Made by a program: the position numbers and the translations under genes. Shown piece after piece: positions 12,465 through 26,876 of a stretch of DNA of 64,000 nucleotides. Location of the stretch: contig OY987248.1 in assembly GCA_963920765.1 (NCBI GenBank), forward strand, positions 17,146,539 through 17,210,538. Reading direction: 5' to 3'. The notes beneath the pieces are model-generated. The model searched no databases and was not told the origin of the DNA. It saw only the letters and a program-made list of their open reading frames with translations. The DNA is from Ulota crispa (lineage: Eukaryota; Streptophyta; Bryopsida; Orthotrichales; Orthotrichaceae). Each line of letters begins with the position of its first letter. The first letter of the stretch is position 1.

Positions 12465-13291
12465 TTGCACAATGGACTGTCTATTTACAGGTTTTGCAAA
12501 TACTTGGTACAAGGTACTATTTTCAAATAAACAACGATTTTCAAAGTAACATTGTTTTTGGCAACTGATTAATGAACATTTCACATAATAAACTCAGCTT
12601 CTGCAACATTCAATTATTTGTTTACATTTTTTTATGGTAAAGTTATAACTCCATTTTTTTCCTCGCCAGTTCATACATATAAAGTTTACTTTCATTTCAC
12701 AACGAATTTAGCAAATAGCGATTCTATATTCAAAATGCATCTTTGTCAAATTCCAACGTGGGTTTAAATTTCATCCATCACCTCCCACTTCCAATTCAAT
12801 CATGTAATCTTCCATCATGTAATTAGGTTTTTAGACCAAGATTGGTACTCTGGATTTTACTAGGGATTTGGAACTGACTTATTTGTGTTACCAAATCAAC
12901 TAAGAGGAAGGTCTCTCTTTTCAATTCTACACTGTCCTAATTTCTCATATTCAATTCTTTTAAATGTAAAGATCTTAAAAGGATCAAATTACCTCTAAAC
13001 ATATTAAATTTTTGATTAAGATAGTAATTAAGCCTGGTTTCTTTTCTATTTTTTGGTTATAAGGTGCAGAACACCATAAAGTAACACAGATTTAACAACC
13101 ATCTGAGTTATTCATAGCATTACTCAATAAGTTAATACTCTTTGTAATTGTAAGCAAGGAGATTTTAGGATCAAATTTACAAACACAAATTGAAGTTATT
13201 ATTTGTCAAAAAAAAAGTTATCAACATTCAAGACTAGTAACCATTTGACATTATAAACCAGAAAGTTGTTGATTTCTAGTGTCTTGCACTA

Positions 13292-13695
13292 AGGTGGAAG
13301 CACCCATTGCCACCAACACTCCATACCCAACCAACATGGTGTGCTATTTCCACCATGAGCAAGGATAGGTGTTTTGGAATACATTTTTTTGTCCTTTTCA
13401 AGGTTGAAACCACTTAAGTCATGCCACATGTCCCAAAGTGAGGTAGGAACTAGGAAGTAATGAGTTGAAAGTAGTTTGGCCATTATCTATATTGCATGAT
13501 TTTGACATTGGAAATGGGTCCAAAAGACTTCTTGACTCTCAAAACTCATAGTAGTTTCAAATTTGCAAATAAAATTGTGAAAAATCAGCAATCTCAATAT
13601 CTTATCTTCCTACCTAGAAAGAATATTTGTTGACTCAAACTCTTTGTAATTTTTTGCAAAATTGCTCAAGCTAACAGATGTGGGTGCTTCCACCT
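13292..13695. mobile_element. AGGT/TA MITE (AGGTGGAAGCACCC subfamily), 404 bp
   Basis: Ends AGGTGGAAGCACCCATTG and TGTGGGTGCTTCCACCT, flanked by TA on both sides. The left part matches the right part of the copy at 28418-28919 in inverted orientation over about 190 bp, including CCATGAGCAAGGATA and CCACATGTCCCAAAGTGAGG. An open frame on the minus strand (13483-13289) runs into the terminal repeat; it is treated as element DNA, not a gene. Confidence 0.7.
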
Positions 13696-13740
13696 TATAC
13701 TCAAAAACAACAACAAAAAAATAAAAAAAAACTTAGACTA

Positions 13741-14065
13741 AGGTAGGAGGTTCTAAAAGTATGCACGCTCTAAAATAGTGCACCTCCTCAAATATACTTT
13801 GCTTGTACATGTTTTTCATAGCCCTTCACCAATATACAAATAATGTACATTTGAGGGAGGTGCACCATTTTAGAGCCCTATGACCTTTCCACTTCAAATT
13901 TTCATAACTAATTCCACAAAGCTTCAAAAATTATGAAACAACTTGAGTTAGATGCCAATTCCTCTTGTCTTTCAAGAAAAATCTACTGAAAAATATTTCA
14001 AGAAATTTCACCTCCCCAAAATTCAGTTTCAGCCCTTTGATGCTCCATTCATGAGCCTCCTACCT
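13741..14065. mobile_element. AGGT/TA MITE (AGGAGGCTCAT subfamily), 325 bp
   Basis: Ends AGGTAGGAGG and CATGAGCCTCCTACCT, with TA at both flanks. It contains ACTTGAGTTAGATGCC, the uninterrupted version of the site at which another MITE sits in the copy at 39887-40530. Confidence 0.75.
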
Positions 14066-14420
14066 TAATTCTTTGCTAAACTTGCTGAAGCATTCCTTCG
14101 TTGTACACATAGATTCTTAGGCCCCAAACAACCGGCTCCTGCTCGGCTCCCCGGAAAAATCTTAGGCCTCTACACTACAACATCAATGAAACCTTTGTGC
14201 TCCGTCTTCGACTAGCAGCTTTGCCTGCAGCGGTTTTGACTTCGACCCGACCGCTGAGTATAATACTCCACTGTCAGGGTAATATTTGAATTTGACCGGT
14301 TGATTTCCTTCCATTTCCATATTGAACCCGTTTATCAAGAAATATTTCAATTAAATCGGTTTTTCAACTGGTGTTTATAAATTACAAATAGTTTTTCTTG
14401 AGTTCAATTGACTAGCTTTG

Positions 14421-14829
14421 AACTACTATAGGTTGGTAGCAGATTCGGCATAAAATAATTCCCTAAAATTTTGCCTAATTATTCTACAAATTATTCTCTA
14501 AAAATGTTCAATGTCAAACAAATCAAAAAATTGAAATGTCAAATATCATAAAAGTCATTAAACTTACTAACAATGTAAGGTCAAGGTTGATTCCAAGTGG
14601 GCTCAATCTATTGCAAGTTTTGTACCAAGGGCTAATTTTAGAAAGTGGAAGATGCTTAGAAAAAGGCTTAACTCTACTAAAAAAATTGGTTGAATGCCAA
14701 ATAATAACAACTTTTTTTGAAAGTGCCTAATCTTGTTTAACTATGAAATCAGATGCCTAATTGGGTTTTTCTCAAAAAATAATTGATTTGGCAGAGACCT
14801 GCCAAATCTGCTACCAACCTATAGTAGTT
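14421..14829. mobile_element. Inverted-repeat element, about 409 bp, family unknown
   Basis: AACTACTATAGGTTGGTAGC at the left is mirrored by GCTACCAACCTATAGTAGTT at the right; the match continues inward (AGATTCGGCA against TGCCAAATCT). No clear target duplication. A short open frame inside (14536-14730) has no recognisable content. Confidence 0.6.
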
Positions 14830-15151
14830 GCCAATTTTTTGCAAGATGTTACTCCCTTACTCCAGACATTGTAGCATCTTTGCCTTGCTAAACCTTTGCT
14901 TGTGTGATTGCCATGCGTGGGTTGGCTACAATTAAGGCCCCCTTTACACTAGAGCTAAGAATTCATGCATAGCAAAATTTTAGCCAATAAAGACCACTGA
15001 AATTGAGAAGACCAAGCAATGTTGTTTTAAATTGGTTTTTTTTCAAAGGACTAGAAAAATTAAAAAAATGAGATATATAACACTTTTGTCTTCTGTGGCA
15101 ACAAAAGTACACAAGTTTTGGGTCTCCTAGGATTATAGTCAACCTCACCAA

Positions 15152-18100
15152 ATGATGTGGGTCTAACTATAATTCTAGGGATCATTTGACCAAAATCCTT
15201 ACAATAAATCACTTCACTTTGATTATCATTATTATTATTCTTCTTTTAAGAAACATGCTATGATAATAAAACTCAATTTTATAACCCCTTCTCACTTTAC
15301 ATTACATCCAAATATTGTTACCATCAAAGGTTGGCCTTTCAAGGACAAGCCATGGCCCACAAGGGATTCTCTTCACACCTTATCACCTCTCCTATGAAGA
15401 GGGCCTAAGTGCTCTCCACTCCAACCCCTTCATCTACTCTCAAAGCATTTTTTATGTTTGCCAAATTCTAGCTGTCAAGAGGGCATTTGATAATAAATGG
15501 AAGGATCGATATGGATTGGTGCAATTTTGTCAGTTTTTGCCAGTCTAGCTCTCGTTTGCTAGAAAAAAATGCGCTGAGTCTATGTTCCGACATGGTTGAT
15601 TGTTTGGTTGGAAGTCTGGAACTCCAGACGTAAGACCTAAGCGCGGTTCAGACTAGTGGCTGGACAAAACATGAAAAAGTTTCCGAAGTTTCATCCGCCA
15701 GGACTACTTCCACGTCATCCAATCGTTGAGTGTGCCGTCCAAGAGTGATCCGCTCTTGAACAAGTCTGGAACCACCTTTAAAGCAAGCCCCAAAATTTCA
15801 CTATCTTGTACACTAATGAGAACATACTAGTTGGTGAGATGACAAGTTGAAATATTGGACAAACCCTAAGTATGAACCCTTCAATGAACAAAACTGATAT
15901 TACAACCGATGATGTTTGAGATAGTTTAATCTTGTCGCCAGGTTGAACGGGCCTTACCCTACTACATACATTCAACTTTGAGGATTCACTCCTTTGTGGT
16001 AGCTTGCAAGTACATTAGATCTTTGGGAAAAGTCTCTAGCAACTTTACAAGTAGCTCCACTACTTAATTTTTGTTGATATATATGTGTTTGTCAAGACCT
16101 TTGAACATAAAAAGGTTGTTCTTGGAGATACAAGGGTTGAACTATTGCCCTAACTTTTGATGAGCATATAATTGTCATGTCACCTACCTAAAAGATATAT
16201 ACATTAAGAGTAGGCAATAGTCAAATTAAACATTGCTTGTAAGATTGTGCAACTTGTTACCAATTGAATGTATTGACAAATTTAGAATACGTGTTTGGCA
16301 GTGTCTAATATTAATTTCAAATAACTCATATACAAAATATTCAAGTATTTGTCGGTTTTTTCATGAACTACACAATTTGTTCCATTATTGCATGGTTTTG
16401 AATAGTGTTGGACTCCTTCACACTACTTTGTGTGAAGTTGGCCTAATTAGTATGAAAATATGGAATGTAAGATTTGGACTACAACCTTTAGTCGCTCCCC
16501 AAGTAACAACTTGGTGGCAAATTAAGCTTTCATAATTGGGCATCTTTCAAATAGTCTCTAATATAACTACTTGCTAGCAAATCTCCTTGGAAGTTTGGGC
16601 ACTTGTGACAAACTTTTTGAGATAGTATTCAAGTAATATAGTCCATAGCATAATAAACTAAGGGAGTTGCTGAAGCCACACCTAAAAATGCCAAAGCCCA
16701 CTCCTCTTAGCATGCAATTTGAGAATTTAATGCAACTTTTGTTTATTCATGTCGTTCATCATTCATTCAATCATGACATTTACCACCTCTTTGAAAAAAA
16801 TAAGAACAAATACAAATTTTTGTTGAACTTTTATTGCACCATTGCTACTTATTGATATATTTTTGCATTAGGTCATTCACAAGTCCTGTATTTTCAATTT
16901 CAAATTCAAATACTTCCAATTTTTTTGAATATAACCTTAGAATGATGAAAAAGAAACAAATCTTTTGGTCCAAATCATTAAAATTAGCATTAAACTCTCA
17001 TATTTCATATTCAATGCACACCTTGAGGTGTGACTTTAACAATTTTGGGTATGACCATTTCATGGTCAAAACACACCTCGGGGGTGCGGCTTTAACAATT
17101 TTGGATATGGCTTTAGCAATACCCTGAACTCACCTTAATTACTCTCAACTACTTTTTTGGGTTCTTTGCAAATTTACCTATTTTTGAATTAGTGTAAGTT
17201 AGCTCCTGATTCTCTATTAAGTACCACGGTTTTGAGTGCGAGCACGTCTTGCAATGCAAGGGAATCATAGCAATTTAGGCTATGCAAAATTAAATGTTTC
17301 AAGCTGCAGTGTTCACCCAAGGCAAAGGAATTTGTAGTCCTTAATTCACCCAAAATACACACCTACATATAAGAAGTTTTTGCTGAAAAAGACAGGCAAC
17401 TATCAGAATCAAGGTGCACAAATCGTGCGTAACTTGCAAGTACAGTGTTACTTAGATAAGGTCAATACTTTGGGCTAAAAAAAATGTTAATTGTATCCAA
17501 ATATTGATCATAAACAAGCACTTCATTTGCATTACTTCCCCTAGTTTTGATGGTTGCAATTCTAGAGGTGCTTTCACAGCCATGTTTTTAGTTCCCTAAT
17601 CAGACATTTTTCTAGTTGATGAGTTGGAATAAGTGTTGACAAAAGCAAGCGTTGATTGTATGCAAGCACTTGACCTTAACTGAGCTCATAATACATATTT
17701 TGGACAAAAGAGGAGTAGGACTATCATCTTATCCAATTATTTCTATAACAAAGGTTGACGTGAACCAAACACTATTGTGCAAGAGGATATTAAAGATGTG
17801 CAAGAACAGGAGAAGAAAACAATTTTAGCTCCATCATGACTTTCATATGTTCTTGTATGTGGTTTATTATTTTTAAAATGTGTGATTGACAATGTAATAG
17901 GTTTAGTGAGGACAATTTCATTTGGACAAAAAATAAATCATAAATTTAGATGCTGAATGATAAAAGGTGGCTATTGAGAAATCAACAAACTTAGCAAAAT
18001 AGACAAGTTTTGTTTAGGGTAATCCTAGAGAAATGACTCAAAACGGACAGAAAAGAAGCAATAATGCTAAAGGTTGAGCACATGCTAGTAATGAAAATGT

Positions 18101-20390
18101 CAAACAAGAGGTAGTTGAAGATATGGTAAGTAACAGTATCTTGTGGAATAAGAAGTGCATATAAATGCACCATAGGGTTTGAATGCATGTTTGAACTCTT
18201 TGTCATGATGAATATCAACATGTTGGTTGAATTATAACCTTGAATCAAACAAGGAATTATCTTTTCAAAAGCCTCTCTTTGTCATAGCTCAATGTATTCA
18301 AATATGCAACTAATGGACAAAAAATTTATGATGTCTTAACATACTACATATCTACTCCACAACAATTGTGAAACTATTTATATTCAAATGTATTACAATT
18401 AAGACATGACTTCACAGCAATAACAATAGAATTGCAAACTTTACAAGGGGCACTTTGAGATTGGATTTCATTGTATTACAAAAGCATGAAGCAATATAAG
18501 ATATATCAAAAACAACGCAACTGCATCTATGAGATTTTACCACATATACTATTGGATTCCATACCAAATTGAGTATTGGTTGTACATCCTTTATAACTAA
18601 TGGCACAATCAATAACATGTAGAATGATAGTTACGTAAGAATGGGCTATAGTCAATGTCACAAACAATCACACTTGTCTAAACAAGGAATAACAAAACTT
18701 GCTAAGTCAATCAAAAGAGACATTTCAAATATTGTACATGCTTGCGTTTTATGTCAATTAAGTTACATACCAACATCCAAACAAGAAATAGATAGATGAA
18801 CCTAAACTATTGTGTTTAATTCAACAAGTTTGCAAAATTTGGAAAAGTATTTTTATTGTATCACTTGTTCATTTCTTGCTTTTCTACTAGCGATTCCAAC
18901 TAATTCTAAAAATCCAATTGGTTCAAAGCAAGAAGTTGGAACTTAACAAATCATATTATGCCCCAAGTTCCACATCTTCATTTAATACATTATGCTCACA
19001 TGGCCACACCTTTTGAAAAATTTGGTAAGAACTGTTACTTTATTGGATGTGATCAACTTTGAGTTCAAATCCCATTAATATTTTTGTATAAAACTTTCAA
19101 TACTTACTTGGAAGGGTATACATTTTGCCCTTAATGACACAAAAACCATAATCCAACATTACAGTGTGCCTTGCAAAGATGGAATCTGGAGAACCACTCC
19201 TAATGATGGTCTTCTTAGAAAAACAAATGCATTATCCTTACAGCAAAAGCAAAAATCACAGCATTGTGTTCAAGGAGTTTGAAAACAACAAATTATGCTA
19301 GTAATAGTATTTAGCTTTGGCAGCAACATCACTACTAATGTTTCCAACACTAAATGTCAACATGCACACCACTTGTCAACTGAATTTTTACCAAATTTTT
19401 TTTGAATTAGTACTAAATAAATTAGCCTACATTATGGTATTTAACATGAACACTAATTGTCAAAATGAACAATACTTGTCAACTAAATCAAAATTAGGGT
19501 GAGTTAAACGATAAGGTAAATAACAGTGCATGTACTAGAGAACTAATGTAAATAACATTATAAGTACCATAACGCTAAATATCAACATGAGTGTAGAGAT
19601 AGTCATAACATTCAATAGCGCTACCAGGCGCTACCCTCCTCTAGACAAAATGATGTGAAATATTCCACACACATCTTTAGCTATGAGGACACTTGGCTGA
19701 ATTTGTCAAAGAGTTTATGAAAGAGAAACTCAGTTTAGTGCACATACGTTCATGTGGGGGCTAGCCATGTAGCTTTTTTTGTTTGTTTTTGTTTTGTTTG
19801 TCAGAATGAAGTTTGTGGATGATACCTAAAGAAAGGGTAAGACAGCCTCTCTTCAAACTACTGAATGTTCTGGTTACTGAATGTTATGGTGTTCAATTGC
19901 AAAAGCTTGTAAGGATAGAGCTAAATTCTATGAGTTAAAATAATGTCAAAAAAGTATATTTACTCTTTGATGGTCTTCACATTTGAATCAACTAGTATTT
20001 AAGATAAATAGAATTCAGGAAGTTCTTTTAATTTAAACGACCAAGAGCTAGAAATCTTGATAAGTTCAAAGAACCAAATCACAGATATTTCATAAATGAC
20101 AATAATTTCACAACCGTACATATTCTTGACTAAACAGCAACACCATTCATTTCACAACAACCATCTTCAATAATCTTATTTCTTATTTTTTGGTAAAAAC
20201 TAATCTTATCATCAATACAACTGCTTATAACGCTCTGGGACTTTCTATCACTTTTTAGTACTAACTAAACGAATTAACTTGAATTTCGAAGTCACAAGTA
20301 CCGTCACAGAGAGCAGAAAAATGCAATCTATCGATTGAAACTTTGAACTCTACAAATAGAGATGCTTGGTTAAAAATTCCTACCATCAGA
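15152..20390. other. Long AT-rich gene-free stretch
   Basis: No exon-like segment could be supported. A slightly GC-richer patch lies at 15560-15780 (CGCGGTTCAGACTAG, CACGTCATCCAATCG). The segment at about 15775-15960 (GCAAGCCCCAAAATTTCAC ... ) is a diverged copy of about 30085-30295, so it is a dispersed repeat. Around 16990-17105 a CAATTTTGGGTATG/CAATTTTGGATATG pair is a local duplication. Otherwise nothing is seen. Confidence 0.5.
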
Positions 20391-20470
20391 AATAAATTAC
20401 ATATCAACATATATACATGTATATGTACAAAATAAATTACATATCAACATATATGTATGTATATGTACAT
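20391..20470. repeat. 40-bp direct tandem duplication
   Basis: Two adjacent 40-bp copies, 20391-20430 and 20431-20470, each starting AATAAATTACATATCAACAT and ending ATATGTACA. They differ at a few bases. Confidence 0.85.
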
Positions 20471-20575
20471 AAGTTGTACATTGTCAATTTAAGTATTTAC
20501 CCCTCAATTGAAAAATGATCCTTTGTGTATATCCATCCCAAAAAAGCAAAAATAATCAAAACAAAGTCTTAAACT

Positions 20576-20804
20576 TTAAGCGCCCGAGTGACAGGATCCC
20601 GTCATTGGGGCCCACAACTTTTTCTCAATGAAAACAGCCATGGCTGGTCACCATCAGCAGAGAAGGTAGTCCTTTTTAGAGAAGGTAGTCCTTTTTTGAA
20701 TCCCGCGGTCACTTTCTTCTGGATATAATTTTCCAAGCTGTGGTGGCCATTAAACCCCCATTTTCTCCTAAATCCTAAAATAACTCTGGGCGCTCAGGGG
20801 TTAA
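20576..20804. mobile_element. Probable short TTAA MITE with damaged left end
   Basis: The right end TGGGCGCTCAGGGGTTAA fits the family. On the left, TTAAGCGCCCGAG resembles the inverse (TTAACCCCTGAGCGCCC) lacking its first bases. The length of 229 bp matches the 232-bp MITEs. It sits about 350 bp downstream of the SRP68 stop codon. Confidence 0.4.
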
Positions 20805-21151
20805 GTTCGAACAGTGATTCCCAAGACAAAAAAAAACCGTAGTACATTTCGGGGGCTTGCTAATGCCAATATTAGGAGAAACCAGACAGTTGTAGACAAG
20901 GAGTCAACCGACCACAAAGCAATGGTAGAAGAAGCCACATAAGCATAAACGAACGGTTCCTGGCTTATGAACCGGAGATACCGAGGAACAAAATGATCAA
21001 ACCTGGCTCAAAATGGTTCATGAAGTTTTTGCATTGTGGAGCATTGAGTCCTGTGATATATACTTACAGGAACGTGAAGAACTTGAGAACAAGAGCAAAG
21101 AGAAATACCAATAAGAAACAATGTCATAATACAAAATTACCTCATATATCC

Positions 21152-24100
21152 TTACGACCGACCCCACAATCCAAAGAAGGAGGAGCTTCTCTTTTCGAGC
21201 TTCCTCTTCAACCTGCCTTGCAAAGAAGGGAACTGAAGCGTACTCAGTGCCGTGTCCAACAAGATCGGCCGACATGGTACAGACTGAAACGGTGGTGGAA
21301 TCTGTGCTATCTTCGGGGGTTCTTTTGACCCTGGAGCACCTACAAACGCCTCGAACTTCTCCAGGTTGTTCACCAAGTATTGTACCTCCTCCTGTAAACA
21401 CAAATGTATAGTACTCAGTGAACTGGACGCTAAGGTGTTACCAACAATTACAGAAATGCAGCCAAAGCAAGAGAGTACGGTAGAGGATACTATTGGCGTT
21501 AACTTGAGCATGATAACCGATACGTACAAGTGAGATTTATTGAGGGTTAATGAAGATCATTGGATACAAAAGCCAAAATCTCCAATGTTGTAGATCACTA
21601 AGGTGGATACGTCCCAAAACTGCTCCTGCTCTAAATGCATCCTCTAACACGGATACATGTTGTAGTTCAATGTGTCACCATTGAATATTTCAAGGTAGAG
21701 ATGTTTCTATGACAAACCCCCCCTAACATCGAAAATCAAAACTAATTAAAAAAGAGTCTGAAAATTACGAATCAAAGAGAGGTAGATGTAGGATCTACAT
21801 TCTTTGAAGAAATTAACTGGAATATATTTTGGAAAGTGAAAATTTTTTGAAACCTGGATCAGAGCTTAGGAAGACATTATATGGACACCCCGTATTATAA
21901 GCAACAGCAGGCAATTTTCATGTTACATTCAAAGATCAAAGGCCACTTAACCAATTTCATTCTTACACAACTTGCTTATTGAAGGTAAAAAAAATGTATT
22001 AGAAAGGATGAGTTGCTGCTAGAAACCGGATCGGGTCCTTAAAAGGTTTCGAATATTCTAAGTTAATTGAGAATTTGTCAGCTCCAGCAGTCCAAGCACG
22101 AAGCACTTGCAGGGTAAAATTACAAGAAAATGATTGGAAAGCAGAATGCAGATGGATGTCGATGATAACCGGTGCGCGGGATTTTACCTTGGAAGCTCGA
22201 GATGGTTCCTTAAGTTTTATTGAAGCCACTCCCTTTTGTAGTGACTCATGGGCCTTCGAGTCATCAGCAACTGCCCGGGCATGTACCAAGGATGCGTCTC
22301 CTCTACTTTTGTCTCTCAACTGCTCAGTTTCTAGTCTTAGATCCTGATTCACAAGAAAATATGAGCACATGAGCAGTGAATCTGGCACCCTGAGATCTAA
22401 TGTGAACATAGCAACTTTACAGCATTCTGAAATGCAATAAAGTAACGACCTCCAAGGCTTGCGGGCAAACGAAAAGAGTTGAGGAAAATCAATTCGGAGC
22501 AACAATTGAACTACGCTCTCTTTCCAAATGAATTTGGTTCAAGGTTTTGGAATATCAACAACTGCATATTTCTTTAAAAAAAAATGATAGGATGCTGCTG
22601 TCAAAAGCGGTACCTTATCGAACGTAAGGTTCTTAAAAGCCGAATCAGCACGCTGTTCAGAACGCTGGAAAAGTAGGTAAGCCTCCGAAAACTTTGATGC
22701 ACCGCTATAGAACTGAGCCAAATAAAAGCACCTGCAATTATAATAAATTTCCAGGCCAGATTAGAATTGGAAGCACCGCGCTGTGAGATGTTCCTTCCCA
22801 CGGCTGTGGGACTGAGAAGCTGTATAAACTACTAAAACGACAACAAAGGCTCCTCAGTTTGCCGAGCACCAACAGGAGAAAGACGCCGTCATAACATCGT
22901 CACAAGGAACTCGATCTAACATGAGCCAAAATATTACCAAGCACAACAATAATGATTTCTGTTTGTATCTGAGGAGCATGACTTAAGTTGCAAGAATACA
23001 CCAGAAATGTACCCAACTACAACAACGAGACAACGAAAGACCTTGATGCATTTACCTTCCTGCTTGAAAAAACTCTCGCCTAACTTCAAGTTCCTCGGCA
23101 AAAGCTATCTCATTAGATTTTTGCTCCCTGGCTGACGTAGTAAGATCAATAAGATCTGAAGCATTCTGTGAACAAATGCACGTAGTTTGTCATGACATGG
23201 TTAGGTTGCACATAATGATTCTGTTGTGACTCTGCAGCAAAGCGGTAGACCAAAGAATAGAACCACTCGTATGACTCTAACCTACATCCAACTTGAACAT
23301 TTTGAACTCAAATCCACCAAGCAGAGGATGTTCAAGCGAGAATGGCACTATCCCTCCAAAGTATGCTCCAGAAAAATCTGAAATTCATGAAAGGTCCTTA
23401 ATTTTTCACCTGAATCAGAATATCATACAAGCGAACTAGATCTTCCGGCTTAGCAGGCTTCTCGCCTCTCTCTTCACGCAAACCCTGCTGCTGACGAGTC
23501 AGGCGAACTTTAGCTCCGGCAACTAGAACTAGGTTTCGTTCAATTGTCCTTTGCAATAAGATGCTGCTCACTGCTTTGTCAAGAAGAATGAGTTCCTCTT
23601 TCACATCCTCCGTGCTCACTGCTCGCTCCTGCAAAGTTACAAGAAATATCATCACTTAAAATTTAGTACCGATTCAACATGTAGGAAAGTTCACATAGAT
23701 GCCCGTGTCATAGTCCCACAAGTAAAGAAAGGTCTGAAAATAAATATACACCTAAAGAATTAATAAAACAAAACTAGTCATGGATATCAGTTGAATAGAT
23801 TAGGAGCAGCGGAAAAAGCGCCCACAAACGATCTAAGGAGACTTATAGTTTGGCTGATGCAGCAAACTAAGAAACATCATACATCTAACCAAAAGAGATG
23901 ACTGAAATATAGTTTATCTTGTCTTTTGCACCTAATTAAGATTTTAAAAAAAAACCTAAAACACTTATGCAATTTACAATCCTACAAAACGTAATATAAT
24001 GAGGTGAAACCACGAACCAAATCATCACGAATGTGCCTCTTCGCGTCTTGGTATGCAATAAAAATCTTGTCATAGATCGCAAGTTTTTTATCAGTAGTCA

Positions 24101-26472
24101 ACGAGTCTGATGACGATTCCTTCGCGTCCTTTTCTAGCTCCTGTGCTGTTTAATACAAAAATGAGTGTAAGCAGACAACTCCGGCATCAATTACTCAACT
24201 ACAACAAGTAAAATCAACATCAAACACCACAGTCAGAACCTACTCACTTGATATCGTTATCCATACCTCAGACTCTAAATACGTCTAGTGTGTAAAACTG
24301 GTGACATATCATTTGTTATTATATTAGCATCCTTATAATTGGTTATCCTATATGTTGATCTTGCACATATTTTCTGAAATTAGGCGTGTCTTGGGACTGT
24401 AGCAGACAGCGGTTGACATACAAAAATATCATGATCACAAGTTATTACCTTTCAGAATGCACATGCGCGTCTTCTCATTGTTGACTGGCAGCTTAAAGCC
24501 AAGCCATTCAAGTTCAGTTACGGCGACTGCCTGTTTTGACCGTGCTTCTTCAATCACCACCTGGTAATCAATCAACTCTATAGTTAAGGAACAAACATGT
24601 GTTGATTCATAAAAGATGAAGCTCCTTGTTCCAGGAAAGTCACTTTCCAAAACAACCTTCGTAATTAACCGATCTACTAAAACAACCACTACTATTTCAC
24701 CCTATAATTATTGCTAATTAGATGCAGGCCTACAGGTTTCCTAATCAGGACTTCTAACCCACCATGTGTATGATGCGGAACCCTTAACATACCTGGAGTT
24801 TTGACTGGAGTAAATCCTGTCCAAGGCCATCTTGTTTACTCAAATCAAGAAGATCAGAGCCTTGGATGACGTCTCCCATCCTGTGGTTACAGTACCGGAT
24901 ACTAGGATCTAGTTCCTCTACACGTTGCCGACACAATACTTGATTCTCCACGTCTCCATACTTCCCGAGCTCTTCATAGACAGCCCTAATGGAGCGCGAC
25001 ATGTGCATTAGTATGACCTATCAGAAGCTTCAGGAATAGTAGAGGTTACCAAAAAACACAAACGCAAAACTCCAGACCTGTCAGTGGCCCTGGCGCTCAA
25101 ATCCTGAGCATATCAAGATTTAAAACCCGGCTTAATCTAATCACAAAAGTGCGAAGCGCACTGGAAATATACTCATAAACAACAGTAATAATACCTGGCA
25201 TTCTTGAAATTTCTCAAAGCTGTTTCCCAATCTTCTTCTCGCTCGAGCAAAAGGCTGCCTGTCATATAAGCAGAGTAGGCCTGGCAACCGAAAAACAATG
25301 TGAATCAGAGAAATGGTTCAATTTAACACGACCTGTACAGAAAATCTATGTAGCCAGAGGAGAAGTGCAGCAATAAGTAGAACAGAAGTCTAGATGCAAC
25401 ATCGATCCAATTGCAAACTTTCATATTAATAGTTCGAATATATCTAACTCACAGCTGCCTCAAGTGCTGTCCGAGGATCTGCTTTGCTGGTGCAAAGCTG
25501 GGAAAAGAGATCCGCCCAATGCGCGGCTTTAGTTAAGCGGCGAATCAAGTGTATACGCCTTCGTGACGATGCATTACCACTCGCCTGCTTTAATTCTGTG
25601 GCGTAGCTCCACGCTCGCTCGGCCAGATACAAAACAATATGCAAGTACCTGTTGAAAGAAGCAACTCAATCATAATTTGTTTACTATAGTGCACACAAAC
25701 TGCTAAAGAAAGTCAACATCGCAGCAACGAAGAACCGTGTGTACAACAACGAAACAGATTTGAAGGAGTCATTATTATATACTGAAGATGTGAAAAAAGG
25801 TACTCCACGTCAGCAGTTTTCCCAATTTAGAGGGTGAAGAAACAATGTGTGTCATCACTTTCCCTCAATCAACACAAACGCTGACACATGACGTCAAGAA
25901 AAACACTTAAACGAAACTCCTTCTCGAAAGGCCTCAGCATCAACAATATTTGATTGCTACAGGAACTCAGGCAGCTCAAATCAATCAGTATGGAATAGAA
26001 ATAGACCTGACATTTGTTACAGTCGCCTCAGTGATCGGTTTCTTCACATACTTGCCCTTCCCGTGCGTGAAATTTAATGACTTATAAAGCCTCGATAACC
26101 TGGCTGTACAATACCTCCTGCAAAATATTGAAAGCTTTCAGGACTTTTGCAATCTCCAAACTGCATTGATATTTACGTAAGATTAAGAAACAGAATTTCA
26201 AGTTGACAAACAATAACGACAAAACCTTAACCGAACAGCTTTCCGAAACATCAAAAAGGAACTTTTCATACACAAACAAGCTCAGAAAGACGTGAAATTC
26301 ATCCCTAAAACTACCTGTAACGCTGATAATCGCCGTTTCGAAGACCATGTTGTGCTTGCGCGGTCTTAATCAGCTGCAACACAGGAATAGAAGGCAATGC
26401 AGCATCCGGCATGCTTACATCCGGCGTCGTCGTCGACGAGTCCATCGTCACATCTGATATAGAAGAATCCAT
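21152..26472 (-). CDS. SRP68: Signal recognition particle subunit SRP68 (12 exons, 608 aa)
   Basis: Exons (minus strand): 26472-26315, 26117-26007, 25648-25453, 25280-25195, 24985-24793, 24560-24449, 24145-24018, 23628-23410, 23165-23056, 22731-22614, 22343-22188, 21391-21152. All junctions are GT-AG and the sum is 1827 nt with stop TAA. ATG at 26472 follows an in-frame TGA. Conserved SRP68 segments appear in order: LQLIKTAQAQHGLRNGDY (about 32-49), YCTARLSRLYKSL and FTHGKGKY (55-76), LYLAERAWSY, AVYEELGKYGD with ENQVLCRQRVEELDPSIRY, LEWLGFKLPV, QRTIERN, and a C-terminal PPPFQSVPCRPILLD block. SRP68 binds SRP RNA through its helical N-terminal half and SRP72 through its C-terminus, in cytosolic/ER co-translational targeting. 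Length is close to other plant SRP68 proteins. The intron 2 donor (GTCTAT) is weak but the frame demands it. Confidence 0.95.
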
Positions 26473-26510
26473 GGCACCTGATCACAAATCCAAAATGTCA
26501 TCAAAGGAAA

Positions 26511-26876
26511 CTCACAGCATTTCGTGTTTCAGGATTTAGGTTTTCACCTGAGCTTTGCAGATATCCAATATCAGCTGAAACTCAAAATCAACTAAATCGC
26601 GTGACTCCACACGTAGTAGCAAACAATCTTCATACTACTAAAATCACCACAAGAACCTCTGTAATATCACATCTGCACAAACTCACAGCATTTCAAAGAG
26701 CTAGGGTTTACGGTCCTTGTTTCAGGATTTAGGTTTTCACTTGAGCTTAACAGATATCCAATATCAGCTGAAACTAAAAATCAACTAAATCGCGTGACAT
26801 CCACACGTAGTGTAGCAAACAAACAATCATACTACTAAAAATCACCACAAGAACCTCTGTAATATCACATCTGCAC
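26511..26876. repeat. Direct tandem duplication of about 180 bp upstream of SRP68
   Basis: 26511-26683 and 26684-26876 both contain CTCACAGCATTTC, GTTTCAGGATTTAGGTTTTC, GATATCCAATATCAGCTGAA, AACTAAATCGCGTGAC and CCACAAGAACCTCTGTAATA in the same order. The second copy carries an extra CTAGGGTTTACGG. The copies differ by small indels, so the duplication is not brand new. Confidence 0.85.

Noticed and set aside
13289..13483. Open frame on the minus strand with LWDMWHDLS and ILAHGGNSTP, also found at 28692-28922 (+), as a conserved small protein
   Set aside because: The similarity holds at the DNA level, the frame runs into the MITE terminal repeat, and the upstream parts differ. It is shared transposon DNA, not a protein under selection as far as can be seen.
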